A stretch of DNA of 64,000 bases from Panagrolaimus kolymaensis (lineage: Eukaryota; Nematoda; Chromadorea; Rhabditida; Panagrolaimidae), in assembly GCA_028622995.1 (NCBI GenBank), contig JAJQJQ010000004.1:1116001-1180000 (forward strand). Reading direction: 5' to 3'. A model generated the notes under the pieces. The model did not search any database. It worked only from the letters and a program-made list of their open reading frames with translations, and had not been told where the DNA came from. Shown here in pieces: positions 10,493 to 21,800 of the stretch. How positions within the stretch are numbered: the stretch's first letter is position 1; each line of letters starts with the position of its first letter. The position numbers and the translations under genes were made by a program.

Positions 10493-12784
10493 ATGCTAAC
10501 CATGGGTTTAACTCATGGTAATCGTGATGAAAAAGTTGTCTTGGACAACGGCGGTCTTGCTGAAAATGCAGACTCTCCACAATCGTCTCGTCGTCAAGAA
10601 CGTCGAACATACCCGCTCAACGTAAGTTTTAACTTTTCTTTCTTTATAATCTAAACATATTTCGTTTTTCAGATTGGAAACAATGGACGGCGACAAAGCC
10701 CATCTGACAATGTATTTGTAGATGGCACAAAAACTCAACCATCCTCCAGCAATGCTTCTGCACCTGGTCGTGGACCTCAACTTGCCAATGGTTCTAATGG
10801 CATAGAAAAAATCAATGGTTCATCTCAACAAACTGTCGAAGGTACTCCACAACAAACTGTCGAAGCTGCACCTCAACAAACTGTCGAAGCTGCACCTCAA
10901 CAAACTGTCGAAGGCTCTCCTCAATCTGTCAAAGTTTCTGGACCTTCTGGATCATCAACTGGCTCTGGCTCTTCTGGTTCTTCAACTGCCACAGGTACTT
11001 CTTCTTCAACTGATGTTGAAACTGATCAGGATCCTCAAACCATATCTCCTGTCGTACTTGAAGCTGATAAAGAAATGCCTCATGAGCCTCTTGAACTTTC
11101 TCAAACAGCTAAAAAGAAGTTGAAAAAGGCTGAAAAAGAACGTCTTTTGAATATCCAAAATGAAGAAAGATGTCAAAAGGAACTTGCCGATGCTAAATTT
11201 TATGCTGCTGCAATGAAAAAACAAGCCGATGAACATGCCGATAGAGAACTTGCCGAAGCTTTACGTTATGCCGCTCAAGTCAAGAAAGAAGCTGATGAAC
11301 TTCGTGATAAAGAACTTGCTGATGCTGAAGAAATTATCCAGAAAAAGAAAAAAGAAGCTGAAGAAGAAATGGAAAAAGCTCGTCAACTTCTTGAAGACGA
11401 AAATGCGCGCAAAATTGCTGAAGCTGAAAAACTTGCCGAAGATAAAAAAGCTGTAGCTGAAAAACTTGTTGTTGAAGCTACTGAACGGTCTGAAAGAATC
11501 CGTAAGGAAGCTGAAGAAAAAGAAAAAACTCGTCAAACAACAACCCGACGACCTTCTGTTAGCAACTCAAGTGATGAATTGCCGGAAAAGCATGTACCTG
11601 TCAAACGTTATCATCCTGGTGATAAAGATGCTCCAAAGCCTCATGGATCTCATGCTTCAAGAATTCGTCCAAGCTTTTTAAATAGCCATCATGTAAGTAT
11701 TTTTTAAAGATTTTACAACCTTAATACCACGTAATGTTTAGACTGAGATGTACAAAGGTCCAGGAACTGACAACTCTCAACGTAAATGGGGCGATATCAG
11801 ATATTTCGAAAAGAATCTTGATAATCTCACAAACTGCAAAGTTATGTGGCCAAATGAAGATTTTAATGATCGAGTTCGTGAAATCATCATTCAAAATACT
11901 CGAGTTATTTTGGTCTTCATCAGCCGACAAAAACTGATTGTTCCATATCATGAGCTTAAGAAGACACTTTCCGAATGTTATGCTGATAGCACCTTATATG
12001 TCGATTGTCAAAGTCCTGTCAACCAAGCTTTCACCTTTCCTGAATATTGGATGGCATTTTTCTGTAAACCCAGAGATTTTGTCGAAGTTACAGAAGTAAG
12101 TTAATATTTTTAATCAAAAAAATATCTTAAAAATGCATTATTTCAGCTTAATGTCCTTGGTAATTGGCGAAAAGAAGACATCCTCATGCTCTGTCAACTC
12201 ACCGCTCCAACCTGTGAAACGTTAATTGTCAACAGATTTCAATGCAACGGTCCAGATGGTCTCCGAATGAAAGAACTCTGCAAAGTGCTTAATAGAAGCC
12301 AATTGGAAAAAATATTTGTCGATACTCGTGGATGGTCAAATCATTACTTCCTTCATAATTGGAAAATACTCAATGCCTTCAAGCTTGGAAAAACTGAAGA
12401 AGAAAATAATGAATACCTGGCATTTGATGCTGTTACTGTTATTGTAACTGATTTTCCACGAGATGGTGCATTTGACAATTATGTTCAAGTAAGTTTTTAT
12501 TTATTAATATCGATTTTAAAATATATAATTTTTAGCGTTATGCTGAATTTATCGAAAATAAACTCACCTTCCTCGTTGACGATTCACCTGACAGTGCTTA
12601 CATCAACATTCTTCATCGCCATGGCTTCCAACTTGCTGCTGTTGAAATCCACGAAAATGAAGAATTTGTCACCTATGAAATAACTCGGCAATATACTCCT
12701 CCAAGTTGGCTTGATCAACCTCCTCGAAAAGTTGTTATGGCTGTTGGTTTCAAGATGCCTGGTCAATATTCTGTTCATCAATAA
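10493..12784 (+). CDS. Gene D: coiled-coil protein with D/E-family C-terminal domain
   Basis: Five exons (10493-10621, 10673-11692, 11742-12095, 12147-12488, 12536-12784), all phase 0, give 697 residues. The N-terminal third is low-complexity and disordered, with QQTVEAAP-type repeats and Gly/Ser runs. Residues about 210-350 form a long charged coiled coil rich in KKEAEE and ELADA. The last three exons encode a globular domain of about 314 residues that aligns along its length with gene E, including the shared pattern C-Y/Q-A-D-S-T-L and V-D-T-R-x-W. Introns fall at equivalent places in the two genes. I do not recognise the domain. No signal peptide or membrane segment is seen. The gene shares cluster composition and the stop-proximal CTGTC motif. 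Confidence 0.85.
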
Positions 12785-13137
12785 TCTGTCGTGAATTTAT
12801 TTCGTTTCTTTATCTGTCAATGTTTTTTTATGTTATGTTTTTGTGTTTATTATAAAAAAAGTACCTGTCGATTTACCTTCTCAATTGCCTTTATTTCGTG
12901 TGTTACTTTCGCAACATATTTTATGGAAATTTATCATTGTTTTTAATTCAAATTTTGAGTAAAACATATTTTTGCGTTTCAATCTTGTCATCAATACTTT
13001 CATTCATTTCACTTCTTTTTACCGTGATTTGCGTACGTGAGCAATTTGTTTGTCTTTTTCCGCGCTTGTTTTTTAAATCACTTATTTGTTCTTTCTTAAA
13101 TATTTTTGAATTTTTAGTGTAAAATCTTACTCTTGCT
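12785..13137. other. Gene D to gene E spacer
   Basis: It contains the gene D 3' UTR with CTGTCG and CTGTCAATG just after the stop, T-rich sequence, and a TTTTTAGTGTAAAATC leader-like element 23 nt before gene E. Nothing else is visible. Confidence 0.5.
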
Positions 13138-14892
13138 ATGCCATCTGGTACTCGCTCTCGCTCTTGCTCTCGCAATCGCTCTCGCATTCGCACTCGTTCT
13201 GGCTCTCATGCCTCATCTCGTGCATCTTCTCGTGTTCGTTCAGGTGCTCGTTCTCGTGCTCTTGCTCGTGCTCATGATATTTCTGCTATTGGTGGTGGAA
13301 CTCTTGGTGATCCATCCGGAAGTGTCAAAAGACAAATCGTTCGGCCTAATAGGCCTCGTTTTCCTATAGCTGTAAGTTATCTTTCTTTGCTGAATAGAAA
13401 AATTACAAATTACTCAATTTAGGGTGATGTAAATGTCATCAATTTTCAATTTGAAGAACCTCATCTTCATCAACCTGCCGAACACAAGCTTCATCAACGT
13501 GATGTCGTTAAGATTTATCAACCTGCCGCTATGATTCATCAACCTGTCGCTGTTTCATCTCATTCAATGTTGAGTGTTAAAACTCGACAGTTTGTTCCAT
13601 CTTCTTCAAAACTCATCCCTGCTTTCAATGAAGGAACATTTGAAGATAAAGATGAAAATGTCAATGTTTGCCAAAGACCTGTCTATGATCCTCTTCATGA
13701 AAGTGTCTTTGTTCGAAGTGTTCGTAAAACTCTCAAATCTTTGCTTTTGAGCTCTTCATCATCAAGTGTTTTCTCTGATGAAGATAAAGATTTTGGAACT
13801 TATTCCATTGCAAAATATTACAACACTCATCATAACCATGGATCAAGCTTTGCCAAATCAGCAAATTTCCATAGTAGTTACAAAGTAAGTTTAAATCTTT
13901 TACAATGCAAAAAATTGAAAGAAATCTTTTAGAGTGACTCTGGAGAACATGTTTCAAGTACTATCAACTCGTGTAAAAAATATGGCAAAATGGGTCTCTT
14001 CAATGATCACCGAGCTAATATCGTCCTTGGTAAACCTCAATGGCCTTTAATTTCGCCTACTGATAGAGTTGCCAAAGTAACTATTTTACATTATGAAACA
14101 ATCATGGACTTTCGAAGTGGTCATAGACTTGTCGCAAATAATCAAGATTTGTCTGTAGTACTCAACAATTGTCAAGCTGATTCAACTTTGTGGATTGAAT
14201 CAACCTGTGCTATTCATTCTGCTCTCAACAATCCACATGAATGGATTCCATTCTTTGCTAGTGGCGTTGATAAGGTAAGATTTTTAACGTAATAATTATA
14301 AAAATATAATTGTTCTTCATTTCAGTTGACGATTGGTGGTACTTGGCGACGTTATGATTTTTACAATATGTGTCAAGTTGCATCAGCTCAAAGCACATGT
14401 ATCTTTATTCATCACTGCTATGCTCCAAGCGTAAAGATGACTGAACTCAAACATCGCCTTAATGGTGGACCAATTGCTACTTTAGTTGTTGATACTCGTC
14501 AATGGAGAAATGCCACTTTCATGCATAACTTCAAACATGCAGCAGATTTGAAGTATCAAGCTGATTCATCATATGATTATTTGACACTTATTGTTAAAGA
14601 CATGCCGAGACGTGCCGCTTTTGCCGATGCTTTTGGAGTAAGTACATTATTTAATAAAGCATATTTTATTTCCTTAATATTTTAGATTGTTCCAAGTTTC
14701 ATTCGAAGCAGACTTCTCATGATCGTTGATGATTATCCTGATAATGCTTACATCGAAATGCTCAACTCTTTCAATTTCAAACCTGTCAATTCTTTCTTGT
14801 TCGGTGATGAACCATTCTTCATGTATGAAGTCCGAATTACAACTGATTTGGAAAGTTGTCTCTTCGCTATCGCTTTTAAAAATACTCATTAA
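13138..14892 (+). CDS. Gene E: Arg/Ser-rich protein with D/E-family C-terminal domain
   Basis: Five phase-0 exons (13138-13371, 13423-13884, 13933-14274, 14326-14637, 14686-14892) give 518 residues. Residues 1-50 are an Arg/Ser dipeptide-rich segment (SGTRSRSCSRNRSR...), like the RS tails of nuclear RNA-associated proteins. A His/Gln/Pro-rich and Ser-rich linker follows. The last three exons encode the same domain as gene D, with ADSTLWIES, VVDTRQWRNATFMHN and YLTLIVKDMPR corresponding to ADSTLYVDC, FVDTRGWSNHYFLHN and VTVIVTDFPR. Family unknown. Divergent N termini on a shared domain suggest adaptor proteins with different partners; this is inference. A nuclear location is likely from the RS tract and a KRQIVRPNRPR basic patch. 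Confidence 0.85.
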
Positions 14893-15170
14893 CCTGCCGA
14901 TATCAATCTCAAAAAGAAAACTGTCAATTCTTTATCTTTTTCTCTTTTTCTTATTATAAATTGTCTGTTTGTAATGAATAAATTACTTGTCGAATAATAT
15001 TTATGTGCATTGATTAACTAGTCGGTTTATAAACCAACTTTATAAGTTAACTCTCCTCTTTGATATGATTGAACTAATTAAACTCTTCTAAATACTCCGC
15101 ATATTTTAGTACAAACTTAATCAATTACTCGCTCTCTCTCTCTCCCTTATTTCTCTATCTGTTGCTCGCT

Positions 15171-15518
15171 ATGACTATCTCTGGTAGAAATGATGCTCTG
15201 GATGTTCAGAATGATGCTTCGAAGAATGCTCCATTACCTGCCGAACATGTCAAAACTTGTCAAAAAGAAGCTGTTCCAACTTCATCTCCAAGTTATTATC
15301 CTTCGCTTTTTGGTCGTTCTCGCAAAAGAAAATTGACTCCACTTTCTTCTCCTCAAAAATTTAACAAAGTCCTCAAAATTATGTACAAGGATCTTTTTGA
15401 TGTAATTGATGGTGTTACAACTGCCTTGACATATGCTGGAACATCTGGACACTTGTCAATGCTTCATATTGAAGATATGAATTACAGTATGGATGGTCCT
15501 TTTCATTACTACAAATAA
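15171..15518 (+). CDS. Gene F: small basic protein of the cluster
   Basis: A single exon encodes 115 residues from ATG 15171 (M-T-I-S-G-R-N). It has a disordered N-terminal half, a basic patch GRSRKRKL that could be a nuclear signal, and a short helical C-terminal half ending G-P-F-H-Y-Y-K. No family is recognised. It is preceded by the CTCTCTCTCTCT tract and TTTTAGTACAAAC leader also seen before gene D, and followed by TAACCTGTCAAA, the same stop-proximal motif as the other cluster genes. It is the last gene before the satellite. Confidence 0.7.
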   Translation: MTISGRNDALDVQNDASKNAPLPAEHVKTCQKEAVPTSSPSYYPSLFGRSRKRKLTPLSSPQKFNKVLKIMYKDLFDVIDGVTTALTYAGTSGHLSMLHIEDMNYSMDGPFHYYK

Positions 15519-15880
15519 CCTGTCAAATATATGTTGTTATTTTATTTGTCCTTGTTTTGTTATTATGTTTGTTTATTGTTTTGTTTATGAATAAAATGTT
15601 AAGTTACCTTTGAATTCTTCTAAAAAGGGGAAAAATTTAAATTTGGTGTAAAATTTGAATTATGGTGTAAAAATTTTGAAATTAGGGGTAAAAAGTTTGA
15701 AAATGGGGCTAATTATTTAATTGACCGTGTTGATTGGAGGGTCAAAAATTAATATCCCATAGAATAGTGTAAATGAGATTTTACACGGTCATTTTTTACC
15801 ACCAACTGGGCGTATAAAATAAACCATTTTTTTAACACCAATTTGTTTTATTTCGGATATGTACTTTTTTTTTTCAGTGT
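15519..15880. repeat. Candidate terminal region of the element-like cluster
   Basis: After the gene F 3' UTR come four degenerate units of about 20 bp of the form GGTGTAAAATTTGAA (15640-15715). Then GACCGTGT (near 15722) is answered by ACACGGTC (near 15783), and inside it lies the palindrome-like GTGTAAATGAGATTTTACAC. A T-tract ending TTTTTTTTTTCAG leads into the satellite. I read it as a possible transposon end; no duplication site can be tested because the other end is not identified. Confidence 0.4.
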
Positions 15881-18800
15881 GTGTAAAAATAAATCAGAAA
15901 AGGTTTGTAAATCTGAAGCCACAGAAGCTAAAGAAAAATCCGACAAAAATGTTTGGAATAAAAAAATGTTGCAATCGCGCAATTCATTAATAATTTTGCC
16001 TATGCTCTAACTATAATGGTTGTGTAAAAATAAAGCTGTCATGGATTGACATTCTGAAGCCACAGAAGCTAAAGAAAAATCCGACAAAAAAAAATTTGAA
16101 TAAAAAAATGTTGCATTCAAGCAATTCATTAATATCTTTGCCTTTGCTCTAACTAGAATGGTTGTGTAAAAATAAATCAGAAAAGGTTTGTAAATCTGAA
16201 GCCACAGAAGCTAAAGAAAAATCCGACAAAAATATTTTGAATAAAAAAATGTTGCAATCGCGCAATTCATTAATAATTTTGCCTATGCTCTAACTATAAT
16301 GGTTGTGTAAAAATAAAGCTGTCATGGATTGACATTCTGAAGTTGCATTCAAGCAATTCATTAATATCTTTGCCTTTGCTCTAACTATAATGGTTGTGTA
16401 AAAAAAAAGCAGTCATGGATTGACATTCTGAAGCCACAGAAGCTAAAGAAAAATCCGACAAAAATGATTGGAATAAAAAAATGTTGCAATCGCGCAATTC
16501 ATTAATAATTTTGCCTATGCTCTAACTATAATGGTTGTGTAAAAATAAAGCTGTCATGGATTGACATTCTGAAGTTGCATTCAAGCAATTCATTAATATC
16601 TTTGCCTTTGCTCTAACTATAATGGTTGTGTAAAAAAAAAGCAGTCATGGATTGACATTCTGAAGCCACAGAAGCTAAAGAAAAATCCGACAAAAATGAT
16701 TGGAATAAAAAAATGTTGCAATCGCGCAATTCATTAATATCTTTGCCTATGCTCTAACTATAATGGTTGTGTAAAAATAAATCAGAAAAGGTTTGTAAAT
16801 CTGAAGCCACAGAAGCTAAAGAAAAATCCGACAAAAATGTTTGGAATAAAAAAATGTTGCAATCGCGCAATTCATTAATAATTTTGCCTATGCTCTAACT
16901 ATAATGGTTGTGTAAAAATAAAGCTGTCATGGATTGACATTCTGAAGCCACAGAAGCTAAAGAAAAATCCGACAAAAAAAAATTTGAATAAAAAAATGTT
17001 GCATTCAAGCAATTCATTAATATCTTTGCCTTTGCTCTAACTAGAATGGTTGTGTAAAAATAAATCAGAAAAGGTTTGTAAATCTGAAGCCACAGAAGCT
17101 AAAGAAAAATCCGACAAAAATATTTTGAATAAAAAAATGTTGCAATCGCGCAATTCATTAATAATTTTGCCTATGCTCTAACTATAATGGTTGTGTAAAA
17201 ATAAAGCTGTCATGGATTGACATTCTGAAGTTGCATTCAAGCAATTCATTAATATCTTTGCCTTTGCTCTAACTATAATGGTTGTGTAAAAAAAAAGCAG
17301 TCATGGATTGACATTCTGAAGCCACAGAAGCTAAAGAAAAATCCGACAAAAATGATTGGAATAAAAAAATGTTGCAATCGCGCAATTCATTAATATCTTT
17401 GCCTATGCTCTAACTATAATGGTTGTGTAAAAATAAAGCTGTCATGGATTGACATTCTGAAGCCACAGAAGCTAAAGAAAAATCCGACAAAAATGATTGG
17501 AATAAAAAAATGTTGCAATCGCGCAATTCATTAATAATTTTGCCTATGCTCTAACTATAATGGTTGTGTAAAAATAAAGCTGTCATGGATTGACATTCTG
17601 AAGCCACAGAAGCTAAAGAAAAATCTGACAAAAAAAAATTTGAATAAAAAAATGTTGCAATCGCGCAATTCATTAATATCTTTGCCTATGCTCTAACTAT
17701 AATGGTTGTGTAAAAATAAAGCTGTCATGGATTGACATTCTGAAGCCACAGAAGCTAAAGAAAAATCCGACAAAAATGATTGGAATAAAAAAATGTTGCA
17801 ATCGCGCAATTCATTAATATCTTTGCCTATGCTCTAACTATAATGGTTGTGTAAAAATAAAGCTGTCATGGATTGACATTCTGAAGCCACAGAAGCTAAA
17901 GAAAAATCCGACAAAAAAAAATTTGAATAAAAAAATGTTGCATTCAAGCAATTCATTAATATCTTTGCCTTTGCTCTAACTAGAATGGTTGTGTAAAAAT
18001 AAATCAGAAAAGGTTTGTAAATCTGAAGCCACAGAAGCTAAAGAAAAATCCGACAAAAATGTTTGGAATAAAAAAATGTTGCAATCGCGCAATTCATTAA
18101 TAATTTTGCCTATGCTCTAACTATAATGGTTGTGTAAAAATAAAGCTGTCATGGATTGACATTCTGAAGCCACAGAAGCTAAAGAAAAATCCGACAAAAA
18201 TGATTGGAATAAAAAAATGTTGCAATCGCGCAATTCATTAATATCTTTGCCTATGCTCTAACTATAATGGTTGTGTAAAAATAAAGCTGTCATGGATTGA
18301 CATTCTGAAGCCACAGAAGCTAAAGAAAAATCCGACAAAAAAAAATTTGAATAAAAAAATGTTGCATTCAAGCAATTCATTAATATCTTTGCCTTTGCTC
18401 TAACTAGAATGGTTGTGTAAAAATAAATCAGAAAAGGTTTGTAAATCTGAAGCCACAGAAGCTAAAGAAAAATCCGACAAAAATGATTGGAATAAAAAAA
18501 TGTTGCATTCAAGCAAGTCATTAATATCTTTGCCTTTGCTCTAACTAGAATGGTTGTGTAAAAATAAAGCAGAAAAGGTTTGTAAATCTGAAGCCACAGA
18601 AGCTAAAGAAAAATCAGACAAAAATATTTTGATTAAAAAAATGTTGCATTCAAGCAATTCATTAATAATTTTGCCTATGCTCTAACTATAATGGTTGTGT
18701 AAAAAAAAAGCAGTCATGGATTGACATTCTGAAGCCACAGAAGCTAAAGAAAAATCCGACAAAAATGATTGGAATAAAAAAATGTTGCAATCGCGCAATT

Positions 18801-21800
18801 CATTAATAATTTTGCCTATGCTCTAACTATAATGGTTGTGTAAAAATAAAGCTGTCATGGATTGACATTCTGAAGCCACAGAAGCTAAAGAAAAATCCGA
18901 CAAAAAAAAATTTGAATAAAAAAATGTTGCATTCAAGCAATTCATTAATAATTTTGCCTATGCTCTAACTATAATGGTTGTGTAAAAAAAAAGCAGTCAT
19001 GGATTGACATTCTGAAGCCACAGAAGCTAAAGAAAAATCCGACAAAAATGATTGGAATAAAAAAATGTTGCAATCGCGCAATTCATTAATAATTTTGATT
19101 ATGCTCTAACTAGAATGGTTGTGTAAAAATAAAGCAGAAAAGGTTTGTAAATCTGAAGCCACAGAAGCTAAAGAAAAATCCGACAAAAAAAATTTTGAAT
19201 AAAAAAATGTTGCAATCGCGCAATTCATTAATATCTTTGCCTTTGCTCTAACTAGAATGGTTGTGTAAAAAAAAAGCTGTCATGGATTGACATTCTGAAG
19301 CCACAGAAGCTAAAGAAAAATCCGACAAAAAAATTTTGAATAAAAAAATGTTGCAATCGCGCAATTCATTAATAATTTTGCCTATGCTCTAACTAGAATG
19401 GTTGTGTAAAAAAAGCAGTCATGGATTGACATTCTGAAGCCACAGAAGCTAAAGAAAAATCCGACAAAAATGATTGGAATAAAAAAATGTTGCAATCGCG
19501 CAATTCATTAATAATTTTGCCTATGCTCTAACTATAATGGTTGTGGAAAAATAAATCAGAAAAGGTTTGTAAATCAGAAGCCACAGAAGCTAAAGAAAAA
19601 TCCGACAAAAATGATTGGAATAAAAAAATGTTGCAATCGCGCAATTCATTAATAATTTTGCCTATGCTCTAACTATAATGGTTGTGGAAAAATAAATCAG
19701 AAAAGGTTTGTAAATCTGAAGCCACAGAAGCTAAAGAAAAATCCGACAAAAATGTTTGGAATAAAAAAATGTTGCAATCGCGCAATTCATTAATAATTTT
19801 GATTATGCTCTAACTAGAATGGTTGTGTAAAAATAAATCAGAAAAGGTTTGTAAATCTGAAGCAACAGAAGCTAAAGAAAAATCAGACAAAAATGTTTGG
19901 AATAAAAAAATGTTGCAATCGCGCAATTCATTAATAATTTTGCCTATGCTCTAACTATAATGGTTGTGGAAAAATAAATCAGAAAAGGTTTGTAAATCAG
20001 AAGCCACAGAAGCTAAAGAAAAATCCGACAAAAATGATTGGAATAAAAAAATGTTGCAATCGCGCAATTCATTAATAATTTTGCCTATGCTCTAACTATA
20101 ATGGTTGTGGAAAAATAAATCAGAAAAGGTTTGTAAATCTGAAGCCACAGAAGCTAAAGAAAAATCCGACAAAAATGTTTGGAATAAAAAAATGTTGCAA
20201 TCGCGCAATTCATTAATAATTTTGATTATGCTCTAACTAGAATGGTTGTGTAAAAATAAATCAGAAAAGGTTTGTAAATCTGAAGCCACAGAAGCTAAAG
20301 AAAAATCAGACAAAAATATTTTGATTAAAAAAATGTTGCATTCAAGCAATTCATTAATAATTTTGCCTATGCTCTAACTAGAATGGTTGTGTAAAAAAAA
20401 AGCTGTCATGGATTGACATTCTGAAGCCACAGAAGCTAAAGAAAAATCCGACAAAAATGTTTGGAATAAAAAAATGTTGCAATCGCGCAATTCATTAATA
20501 ATTTTGATTATGCTCTAACTAGAATGGTTGTGTAAAAATAAATCAGAAAAGGTTTGTAAATCTGAAGCCACAGAAGCTAACGAAAAATCCGACAAAAATG
20601 TTTGGAATAAAAAAATGTTGCAATCGCGCAATTCATTAATAATTTTGATTATGCTCTAACTAGAATGGTTGTGTAAAAATAAATCAGAAAAGGTTTGTAA
20701 ATCTGAAGCCACAGAAGCTAAAGAAAAATCCGACAAAAAAAATTTTGAATAAAAAAATGTTGCAATCGCGCAATTCATTAATATCTTTGCCTTTGCTCTA
20801 ACTAGAATGGTTGTGTAAAAATAAATCAGAAAAGGTTTGTAAATCTAAAGCCACAGAAGCTAAAGAAAAATCCGACAAAAATGTTTGGAATAAAAAAATG
20901 TTGCAATCGCGCAATTCATTAATAATTTTGATTATGCTCTAACTAGAATGGTTGTGTAAAATTAAATCAGAAAAGGTTTGTAAATCTGAAGCCACAGAAG
21001 CTAAAGAAAAATCCGACAAAAATGTTTGGAATAAAAAAATGTTGCAATCGCGCAATTCATTAATAATTTTGATTATGCTCTAACTAGAATGGTTGTGTAA
21101 AAATAAATCAGAAAAGGTTTGTAAATCTGAAGCCACAGAAGCTAAAGAAAAATCCGACAAAAAAAATTTTGAATAAAAAAATGTTGCAATCGCGCAATTC
21201 ATTAATAATTTTGATTATGCTCTAACTAGAATGGTTGTGTAAAAATAAATCAGAAAAGGTTTGTAAATCTGAAGCCACAGAAGCTAAAGAAAAATCCGAC
21301 AAAAAAAATTTTGAATAAAAAAATGTTGCAATCGCGCAATTCATTAATATCTTTGCCTTTGCTCTAACTAGAATGGTTGTGTAAAAATAAATCAGAAAAG
21401 GTTTGTAAATCTGAAGCCACAGAAGCTAAAGAAAAATCCGACAAAAAAAATTTTGAATAAAAAAATGTTGCAATCGCGCAATTCATTAATATCTTTGCCT
21501 TTGCTCTAACTAGAATGGTTGTGTAAAAATAAATCAGAAAAGGTTTGTAAATCTGAAGCCACAGAAGCTAAAGAAAAATCAGACAAAAATATTTTGATTA
21601 AAAAAATGTTGCATTCAAGCAATTCATTAATAATTTTGCCTATGCTCTAACTAGAATGGTTGTGTAAAAAAAAAGCTGTCATGGATTGACATTCTGAAGC
21701 CACAGAAGCTAAAGAAAAATCCGACAAAAATGATTGGAATAAAAAAATGTTGCAATCGCGCAATTCATTAATAATTTTGCCTATGCTCTAACTATAATGG

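Noticed and set aside
214..15518. Polinton/Maverick or virus-derived element
   Set aside because: No protein-primed DNA polymerase, retroviral-type integrase, packaging ATPase, protease or capsid-like gene is visible.
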